DNA from: an uncultured Acidimicrobiaceae bacterium
GTDB taxonomy: Bacteria > Actinomycetota > Acidimicrobiia > Acidimicrobiales > SZUA-35
NCBI GenBank assembly: GCA_947259095.1
Contig: CAMYLA010000058.1
Coordinates: 7,040-41,889, forward strand
Reading direction: 5' to 3'
Length of the DNA stretch: 34,850 bases
The position numbers were made by a program, and so were the translations under genes. Below, in pieces: positions 29,316-34,850 of the stretch. Below the pieces are notes generated by a model that did not search any database, was not told where the DNA came from, and saw nothing but the letters and a program-made list of their open reading frames with translations. How positions within the stretch are numbered: position 1 is the stretch's first letter; each line of letters begins with the position of its first letter.

Positions 29316-29870
29316 ATGAGCAAAGCAAAGAAGGCGGCGAAGAAGCCGACAGCGAAGAAGCCGACAGCCAAAAAGTCGGCCGAGAAGTCGTCGACCGAGT
29401 CGGCAACCCCGGTTCCGGCCGGGTCCACCAACGTGCTCGATCCGTTCGAACGGTTCGGGCTCGGGGACCTGATGCAGTGGCCGGCGTGGTTCGGCCGCCA
29501 TTGGCCGGACCGACCGTTCAGCGACTTCGAGGGCATCAAGGTCGAGCGGTTCCTCGACGGTGACACCATGGTGGTCCGGGGCGAGATCCCCGGCGTCGAT
29601 CCGGAGGACATCGACCTCACGATCGACAACGACCAGCTGACGATCCGGGCCGAGCGACAGTCGAAGACCGAGACCGATGACGACAACGGCTACCGGTCGG
29701 AGTTCCGCTACGGATCGTTCGTCCGGGTGTTGCCGTTGCCCCAGGCGGTGGACGAGGACGACATCGAAGCGACCTACGTCGACGGCATCCTCGAGGTCCG
29801 GATTCCGGTCGACAACGGTTCGACCCGAGCGCCGAAATCGATCGCCGTCAACCGCGGCGATCGGGACTGA
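29316..29870 (+). CDS. Hsp20 / alpha-crystallin small heat-shock protein
   Basis: The 184-residue chaperone has a Lys/Ala-rich N-terminal tail with a repeated KKPTAKKPTAKK pattern (about 4-25), a Trp/Phe-rich segment (DLMQWPAWFGRHWPDRPF, about 51-68), and an alpha-crystallin domain at about 72-168. Typical strands are visible: GEIPGVDPEDIDLTID, LTIRAER, YGSFVRVLPLP and DGILEVRIPV. It binds unfolding proteins in the cytoplasm and forms oligomers. The histone-H1-like tail is unusual for this family and may mediate nucleic-acid or acidic surface binding (inference). Start ATG is fixed by AGGAGGT 8 nt upstream. No CIRCE or HAIR operator is seen. A universal stress protein gene follows 82 nt downstream. 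Confidence 0.92.
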   Translation: MSKAKKAAKKPTAKKPTAKKSAEKSSTESATPVPAGSTNVLDPFERFGLGDLMQWPAWFGRHWPDRPFSDFEGIKVERFLDGDTMVVRGEIPGVDPEDIDLTIDNDQLTIRAERQSKTETDDDNGYRSEFRYGSFVRVLPLPQAVDEDDIEATYVDGILEVRIPVDNGSTRAPKSIAVNRGDRD

Positions 29871-29917
29871 CGCCCCGATCCTGAGACCGGCCACCGGCCG
29901 GCGAGGACGTTCGACTC

Positions 29918-29946
29918 TTGCAACCCGATGATCGGGCCCCGACAAT
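29918..29946 (+). promoter_or_regulatory. Promoter of the second universal stress protein gene (leaderless)
   Basis: TTGCAA (29918-29923), a 17-nt spacer and GACAAT (29941-29946) each match 4 of 6 bases of the standard -35 and -10 boxes. The -10 box ends 6 nt before the ATG at 29953, so the transcript should start at the codon. This is the best complete promoter in the window. Confidence 0.6.
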
Positions 29947-29952
29947 CGGGGT

Positions 29953-30897
29953 ATGACCAGCAAGACTGCGAACGGCAACGACCAGGACGGCGCGGGAGAA
30001 GACTCGTCGGTCGGCAGCGATTCGCCCCGGACCGGGTCCGGGCTCCTGGTCGGGCTCGACGGTTCGGCCGGCTCCCGCCACGCCCTTCACTGGGCGGTCG
30101 GCCGAACCGTTCAATTCGGGCCGATCCAACCGCTGATCACCTGGCAGTATCCGTGGTGGGCCTATACCGGCCCGGTTCCGCTGGCCGAAAACGAGTTCGA
30201 GCAGCAGGCCAGGAGGGACGTGGAGGCGGCGCTGCAACAGATCCAACCCGACCGGTACCTGCCGCCGATCGTCTGCCGGGGCCGACCGGGGCAGACGATT
30301 GTCGAGACCGGCGCCGACCACGCCCTGACCGTGGTCGGGACCAGGGGTCGTAGCGGTATGGAGGACGCCCTGCTCGGCTCGGTCAGCTCCTATGTTGTGG
30401 CCCACGCCGAGTCCCCGGTGGCGGTGATCCCGCCATCGACCCCGGTCGACGGGCCGCAACGTCGTTTCGTCGTCGGCGTCGATGGTTCGGCAAACGCCGT
30501 GGCCGCCATGGAATGGGCGCTCACCAACGCGTCGCCGGAGGCGACGATCGAGGCGGTGCACAGCTGGGTCTACCCGGCCAGCGCCATGCCCGACCTGGCG
30601 GTCATGAGTTACGACGACTACGAGCTGGCCGCAAAACGGGTCCTCGACGACACGGTGGCGGCGGCGGTCGATGCGGTGGAGGCCGCCGACCCGGGCCGGG
30701 CCCGAGCAGAGATCGTCACGCGCCTGGAGTATGGCGACCCCCGGACGGTTCTGCACGAGTCCGAGACCGACTGCGACCTGTTGATCCTGGGGAGACGGGG
30801 CCGGGGTGGCCTGGCCCACCTCCTGCTGGGATCGGTCACCACCGCACTGGTCCATCAGCCGGCCACCGCGGTCGTCGTGGTTCCTGCAACAGGCTGA
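29953..30897 (+). CDS. Universal stress protein with two UspA domains, intact ATP loops
   Basis: The 314-residue protein has a polar N-terminus (1-28) and two UspA domains (about 30-160 and 170-312). Each starts with a V-G-[LV]-D-G-S strand (LVGLDGSAGSRHAL and VVGVDGSANAVAAM) and carries a complete ATP-binding loop (VVGTRGRSGMEDALLGSVSS and ILGRRGRGGLAHLLLGSVTT), unlike the degenerate protein at 17539-18417. Proteins of this tandem type are linked to survival under hypoxia and starvation in mycobacteria. The neighbouring Hsp20 gene supports a stress role. It is transcribed from its own promoter and converges with PEP synthase. Confidence 0.9.
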   Translation: MTSKTANGNDQDGAGEDSSVGSDSPRTGSGLLVGLDGSAGSRHALHWAVGRTVQFGPIQPLITWQYPWWAYTGPVPLAENEFEQQARRDVEAALQQIQPDRYLPPIVCRGRPGQTIVETGADHALTVVGTRGRSGMEDALLGSVSSYVVAHAESPVAVIPPSTPVDGPQRRFVVGVDGSANAVAAMEWALTNASPEATIEAVHSWVYPASAMPDLAVMSYDDYELAAKRVLDDTVAAAVDAVEAADPGRARAEIVTRLEYGDPRTVLHESETDCDLLILGRRGRGGLAHLLLGSVTTALVHQPATAVVVVPATG

Positions 30898-30903
30898 GCG
30901 CTC

Positions 30904-30958
30904 CGGGCCCGATCCGGGCCCGATCCCGGCCGGCCGACCGAGGAGCCGGCCGACCGAG
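30904..30958. repeat. Two short tandem repeats between convergent genes
   Basis: An 11-nt unit (CGGGCCCGATC) occurs twice without a gap at 30904-30925. A 14-nt unit (GCCGGCCGACCGAG) occurs at 30929-30942 and 30945-30958. They fill the 62-nt gap between the universal stress protein and PEP synthase stops. The units are self-complementary in part (GGGCCC, GGCCGGCC) and may fold and help end transcription from both sides. No T-run is present. Confidence 0.6.
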
Positions 30959-30959
30959 C

Positions 30960-33650
30960 TCAGATGCCCATGGCGCTGAGGTAGTTGCTGACGTCGTTGA
31001 CCGCGCTGGTCAGGACCGGATGGTCGGTCTCGAATCGACGCAGCGAGTCCTTGATCCCAAGGCCGCGACGATGATCCATGGCATCGGGATGCGCCTGCAG
31101 CTCCGCCAGCGCCGCTCGACGCAGCTCGGCGACGTCTTCGTCTCCGTCGTGGTTGTCCAACGCCTCGACCAGGCGCTGTACCGAGCCTCGGTAGCCGGTG
31201 GCGTAGCCGGCGGCCATGGAGCGCTCGGCCTCGGCGACGACGCCGATCGTCTTGATGACCACGTCGGGGGTGACGCTGATCGAGTCGATGCCCTGCTCGA
31301 CGAGGAACTCGGTGAACTCCGGGTAGTCGGATGGGGCCTGGCCGCAGATGCCGATCTTGCGGCCGTGCTGGCGGGCCGATTCGATCACCATGGCACAGGA
31401 GCGCTCCACTGCGGGGTCCCGTTCGTCGAACAGTGCCGCCACCCGGTCCGAGTCCCGGTCGATCCCGAGGGTCAGCTGGGTCAGATCGTTTGACCCGATC
31501 GAGAAGCCGTCGAACACCTCGGCGAACTCGTCGGCCCGCAGCACGTTGGCCGGGATCTCCGCCATGACGAAGACCTCCAGCCCGTCCCGACCCTGGACCA
31601 GGCCGTTGGACTCCATGACCTCGATCACCTTGCGGCCCTCGTCAGGTGTTCGACAGAACGGCACCATCACCTTGAGGTTGGTCAGCCCGAACTCCTGGCG
31701 GACCCGGCGAATGGCGGCCAGCTCCAACTCGAAACCACGCCGGTACTCGGGGTGGTAGTAGCGGCTGGCCCCCCGCCAGCCGATCATCGGGTTCTCCTCG
31801 CTCGGCTCGAAGGCCTCACCGCCCAGCAGCCCGGCGTACTCGTTGGTCTTGAAGTCGCTGAACCGCACGATCACCGGACGGGGCCAGAACGCCGCGGCCA
31901 GCGTGCCGACCCCCAGCGACACCCGATCGACCAGGAAGGTCGTCGGCTCGTCGTAGCCGACGGTGGCCCTCGCCACCTCCGCTCTGTCCTCCGGGGAGAG
32001 CGCCTCGGGCCGGATCAGGGCCATGGGGTGGATGCCGACATGGCTGGCGAAGATGAACTCCATCCTGGCCAAACCAATGCCGGCGGTCGGCAGCATCGAG
32101 GTTCGGTAGGCGGCGTCCGGATCACCGAGGTTGACCATGACCTCGGTCTTGATGGTCGGGACCTCCTCCATGTTGACCTCGTCGACCGCATGGGCCAGGG
32201 CCCCGTCATAGACCAAGCCGGTCTCGCCCTCGGCGCAGTTCACCGTGACCTCCCGGCCCGATCCGAGCAGCGATCGGGCGTTCTCGACCCCGACGATGGC
32301 CGGGATGCCCAACTCCCGGGACACGATGGCGGCATGGGAGGTCCGACCGCCGCGCTCGGTGATCAGGGCCGAGGCTCGTTTGAGGATCGGCTCCCAGTCC
32401 GGATCGGTGATCTCGGTGACCAGCACGTCGCCGGGCTGGAGGGCGTTCATGTCCTTCGGGTCGGCCACCACCCGGGTGGTGCCGGTGGCGATGCGATCAC
32501 CGATGGCGAACCCCTGGCACAGCACCTCACCGCGCTCCTCCATCCGGTGGATCTCCATGACGTTCGACTTTTCCCGCTGACTGTGGACCGTCTCCGGGCG
32601 GGCCTGGACGATGAACAGCTCACCGCTGCGGCCGTCCTTGGCCCACTCGATGTCCATCGGCGTGTCGATCCCGCGAACCTGCGAGTAGTGATCCTCGATG
32701 GCCACCGCCCACCGGGCCAACTCCAACACCTCGGCGTCGGTGATGCACAGGACCGAACGCTCCTGTTCGGTCGTCCGCTCGTTTGCCACCCGATCGCCGG
32801 CAACGTCGAAGTACATCCGCAGTTCCTTGGCTCCGACCTTCTTGCCGACCAGGGGGCTGTAGCCGTCCTTGAGGAGTTGTTTGTGCACATGGAACGCGTC
32901 CGGCACGATCCGGCCCTGGACGATGTTCTCCCCAAGCCCATAGGCGGCGGTGATGTATACCACGTCGCGGCAGCCCGATTCGGTGTCGAGGGTGAAGATC
33001 ACCCCGCTGGCGGCCTTGTCGGCCCGGACCATTCGCTGGATGCCGGCCGACAGGGCGATGTCGGTCTCGTCGATGTCGAAGTCCCGCCGGTAGCTGACGG
33101 CCCTGGCGTTGTACAGGCTGGCGAAACACCGCTTGACCGAATCGAGGACCGCGCCCTCGCCGTGGACCATCAGGAACGACTCCTGCTGGCCGGCGAACGA
33201 CGCCTCCGGCAGATCCTCGGCGGTTGCGCTGGAACGGACCGCCACCTCCACCTCGTCGACGCCGGCTTCGGTCGACAGCCGGCGGTAACCCTCGACGATG
33301 CCCTCGGTCAGCTCATCGGTGAGGTCGGCGGCCATGATCATGGCCCGGATGCTGCGGGTCCTGGCCGCCAGGTCGTCGACATCGGATCCGTCCCAGCCGC
33401 CGAGAATCGTTGCGATGGTCTCCGGCAGGCGATTCTCCTCCAGGAAACGACGGAACGCGGCGGAGGTGGTGGCGTACCCGTTCGGCACCCGGACGCCACT
33501 CTGGCTCAGGGCCTGGTACATCTCCCCCAATGAGGCGTTCTTGCCGCCGACATCGCCGACATCATCGATCGTCACCTCGTCGAACCAGCGAACCGCGGGG
33601 TGCGACGCTGGTTTTTCGGTCGGTGCTGGTGACTTCGATTGCTGATTCAT
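30960..33650 (-). CDS. ppsA: Phosphoenolpyruvate synthase
   Basis: The 896-residue enzyme makes PEP from pyruvate and ATP (gluconeogenesis, cytoplasm). All three parts are complete. The ATP-grasp domain (about 20-360) has VGGKNASLGEM and AVRSSATAEDLPEASFAGQQ. The phosphohistidine domain has His439 in ITERGGRTSHAAIVSRELG. The PEP/pyruvate barrel (about 520-800) has TAGIGLARMEF, the VRFSDFKTNEYAGL segment and a catalytic Cys in GICGQAPSDYPEF. It is about 100 residues longer than E. coli PpsA (792 residues as I recall). Most of the excess is a C-terminal helical, charged extension (about 805-896) that I do not recognise, plus a short N-terminal tail. ATG at 33650 has AGGGTGAG close upstream. It lies downstream of homogentisate dioxygenase, separated by a large hairpin. 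Confidence 0.95.
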   Translation of the reverse strand: MNQQSKSPAPTEKPASHPAVRWFDEVTIDDVGDVGGKNASLGEMYQALSQSGVRVPNGYATTSAAFRRFLEENRLPETIATILGGWDGSDVDDLAARTRSIRAMIMAADLTDELTEGIVEGYRRLSTEAGVDEVEVAVRSSATAEDLPEASFAGQQESFLMVHGEGAVLDSVKRCFASLYNARAVSYRRDFDIDETDIALSAGIQRMVRADKAASGVIFTLDTESGCRDVVYITAAYGLGENIVQGRIVPDAFHVHKQLLKDGYSPLVGKKVGAKELRMYFDVAGDRVANERTTEQERSVLCITDAEVLELARWAVAIEDHYSQVRGIDTPMDIEWAKDGRSGELFIVQARPETVHSQREKSNVMEIHRMEERGEVLCQGFAIGDRIATGTTRVVADPKDMNALQPGDVLVTEITDPDWEPILKRASALITERGGRTSHAAIVSRELGIPAIVGVENARSLLGSGREVTVNCAEGETGLVYDGALAHAVDEVNMEEVPTIKTEVMVNLGDPDAAYRTSMLPTAGIGLARMEFIFASHVGIHPMALIRPEALSPEDRAEVARATVGYDEPTTFLVDRVSLGVGTLAAAFWPRPVIVRFSDFKTNEYAGLLGGEAFEPSEENPMIGWRGASRYYHPEYRRGFELELAAIRRVRQEFGLTNLKVMVPFCRTPDEGRKVIEVMESNGLVQGRDGLEVFVMAEIPANVLRADEFAEVFDGFSIGSNDLTQLTLGIDRDSDRVAALFDERDPAVERSCAMVIESARQHGRKIGICGQAPSDYPEFTEFLVEQGIDSISVTPDVVIKTIGVVAEAERSMAAGYATGYRGSVQRLVEALDNHDGDEDVAELRRAALAELQAHPDAMDHRRGLGIKDSLRRFETDHPVLTSAVNDVSNYLSAMGI

Positions 33651-33670
33651 GTGCTCACCCTGGGTTTCGT

Positions 33671-33728
33671 CGACCCCGGAACGGAAGGGCCGAATGTCCC
33701 TTTCGTCGACCCTTCCGTTCCGGGGTCG
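33671..33728 (-). terminator. Perfect 19-bp inverted repeat, probable transcription-ending or regulatory hairpin
   Basis: The arms 33671-33689 and 33710-33728 are exact reverse complements and enclose a 20-nt loop. It begins 33 nt after the homogentisate dioxygenase stop and ends 20 nt before the PEP synthase ATG (minus-strand order). There is no T-run, so it is not a textbook intrinsic terminator. A 12-nt direct repeat (TTTCGTCGACCC at 33665-33676 and 33701-33712) overlaps both halves, so an alternative fold is possible. It may end hmgA transcription, protect the mRNA end, or sit in the ppsA leader. Confidence 0.6.
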
Positions 33729-33761
33729 GCCACCGGCCCGGTGCCGGAGGCAGATCGGTTG

Positions 33762-34850
33762 TCAGAGGTCGGTCTTGCGGCCGAGGGGGCGCCAGTGCTC
33801 GGCGTAGTCGGTTTGGCGTTGCGGCAGGTCGACGGCCCAACGGGTGGGGATCCAGGCATAGCGGGACTCGAACATGAAGGCCAGCAGCGGATCCATGCGG
33901 GTCGGCTCCAGCTCGGTGGTGGAGGCCCGCTCGAACGCCTCGTTGTCCGGGCCGTGGGGCAGGAAGGCGTTGTGGATGCTGATGCCACCGGGGACGAACC
34001 CGTGCAGCTTTGCGTCGTAGACCCCCTCGATGAGGCCCATGAACTCGCTCATGATGTTGCTGTGGAACCACGGTGGGCGGAAGGTGTCCTCCTGGACCAG
34101 CCACCGCTCCCGGAACAGCACGAAGTCCACGTTGGCCATCCCCGGGGTGTCCGACACCGAGGTCAGCAGTGTCCAGAGCGACGGGGCGGGATGATCGAAC
34201 AGCACCGGGCCGATGGGACAGTAGTTGCGGAGGTCGTATTTGTACGGGGCGAGGTTGCCGTGCCACGCCACCACGTCGAGCGGGCTGTGCTCGAGATGGG
34301 TTTCCAGCAGCCGGCCGTCGTATTTGAACACCAGCCGGGTCGGCCGATCCTCGGGCTCGTAGGCCGCCACCGGGTAGAGGAAGTCACGGGGCATGGCCAT
34401 GGCGTCCAGCCCGATCAGGCCCGGCTCCGGCAGGGCGAAGGGCGCCCCGTAGTTCTCGCAGACGTAGCCCCGGGCCGGGCCGTCGACCAGCTCCACCCGG
34501 AACTTCACGCCTCGGGGGATCACCGCGATCTCGGTCGGGGCTGCGGTCAGTAGCCCCATCTCGGTCACCAACCGGATCACCCCGTCCTGGGGCACGATCA
34601 GCAGCTCCCCGTCGGCGTCGACAAACACCTCGTCGACCATCGACTCGGTTGCCAGGTAGAGGTGGGTGGCCCCACCCCGCTGGAGGTGGGCGTCGCCGTT
34701 GGTGGCCACGGTCGCCAGCCCCTGCAGCCAGGTGGTCGGGGTGGCCCCGTCGATCGGCACCGGATCCCATCGGAGCTGGGCCACCGGGGCCGCCACGTCC
34801 CGGCACGGTGCGGTTCGCAGCAGGCCCCGATCGATCTCCTCCAGGTCGGT
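33762..34850 (-). CDS. hmgA: Homogentisate 1,2-dioxygenase (partial, 5' end outside window)
   Basis: The visible 362 residues are open to the window edge with a family-like sequence (it begins TDLEEIDRGLLRTAPCRDVA), so the true start lies beyond 34850. The enzyme opens the ring of homogentisate to maleylacetoacetate with O2 in tyrosine/phenylalanine breakdown. Iron ligands are in place: His263 and Glu269 in FHSNIMSE (numbered from the edge) and His299 in HNAFLPHGPD. IPRGVKFRVEL, ENYGAPFALPEPG and DVVAWHGNLAPYKYDL are strongly conserved segments. A GTG at 34796 could be mistaken for the start, but similarity continues upstream of it. It converges with nothing here and is followed by the hairpin and ppsA on the same strand. 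Confidence 0.95.
   Translation of the reverse strand, partial: TDLEEIDRGLLRTAPCRDVAAPVAQLRWDPVPIDGATPTTWLQGLATVATNGDAHLQRGGATHLYLATESMVDEVFVDADGELLIVPQDGVIRLVTEMGLLTAAPTEIAVIPRGVKFRVELVDGPARGYVCENYGAPFALPEPGLIGLDAMAMPRDFLYPVAAYEPEDRPTRLVFKYDGRLLETHLEHSPLDVVAWHGNLAPYKYDLRNYCPIGPVLFDHPAPSLWTLLTSVSDTPGMANVDFVLFRERWLVQEDTFRPPWFHSNIMSEFMGLIEGVYDAKLHGFVPGGISIHNAFLPHGPDNEAFERASTTELEPTRMDPLLAFMFESRYAWIPTRWAVDLPQRQTDYAEHWRPLGRKTDL

Noticed and set aside
26473..29319. 948-codon plus-strand open frame opposite the dehalogenase-like gene
   Set aside because: The minus strand encodes two iron-sulfur motifs and a clear internal duplication; the plus frame is a Gly/Val/Asp/Arg-rich shadow that also crosses the TfoX-domain gene.
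31752..33533. 593-codon plus-strand open frame opposite ppsA
   Set aside because: Antisense to a complete PEP synthase and without recognisable domains.
33762..34796. Homogentisate dioxygenase starting at GTG 34796
   Set aside because: Family-like sequence continues in frame upstream to the window edge, so this GTG is internal.

Overview
The window is very G+C-rich DNA with densely packed genes, frequent GTG/TTG starts and many promoters whose -10 box lies only 6-7 nt before the start codon (leaderless mRNAs). The gene content and style suggest a high-G+C actinobacterium, perhaps an Acidimicrobiia-like lineage. That placement is an inference, because no rRNA, tRNA or unambiguous marker gene is present.

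Positions 1-12362 (minus strand) hold the most interesting region: one long operon that appears to build a cell-surface protein fibre under cyclic-di-GMP control. In transcription order it encodes: (i) a BcsA-like membrane protein whose glycosyltransferase motifs are all degenerate, with a PilZ domain and an exported Thr/Ser-rich tail; (ii) a TasA/camelysin-like protein; (iii) a SipW-type signal peptidase I fused to a membrane region, a GAF-like region, GGDEF and EAL; (iv, v) two more TasA/camelysin-like proteins; (vi) a second SipW-type signal peptidase fused to four beta-rich repeats, three DUF2341-like modules and a LamG domain; (vii) a fourth TasA/camelysin-like protein; and (viii) the start of another exported protein cut by the window edge. 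The first six genes overlap by 1-4 nt. The four fibre-like proteins fall into two sequence types, and each peptidase is flanked by two proteins of one type, which suggests dedicated peptidase-substrate sets.

Positions 12538-18417 carry a small helical protein of unknown function, a divergent PLP-dependent class V aminotransferase (cysteine desulfurase-like), an acetyl-CoA hydrolase/CoA-transferase family enzyme, thymidine phosphorylase, and a tandem universal stress protein whose stop codon overlaps the thymidine phosphorylase start.

Positions 18418-25751 (plus strand) begin with a regulatory gap holding a 31-bp tandem repeat. Then come an HpaH/MhpD-type hydratase, a RraA-like aldolase, a VOC-fold dioxygenase-like protein, a lone molybdenum hydroxylase large subunit with an AYRGAGR active-site loop, and a PPDK-like protein that lacks the PEP/pyruvate TIM barrel. 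The first three resemble parts of an aromatic-ring meta-cleavage route.

Positions 25771-30897 contain the remnant of a branched-chain amino-acid ABC permease pair (a LivH start joined to the back part of LivM). This overlaps tail-to-tail with an internally duplicated cytoplasmic reductive-dehalogenase-like protein. A TfoX N-domain protein, an Hsp20 chaperone and a second tandem universal stress protein follow. Positions 30960-34850 (minus strand) hold phosphoenolpyruvate synthase and homogentisate 1,2-dioxygenase (cut by the window end), separated by a perfect 19-bp inverted repeat.
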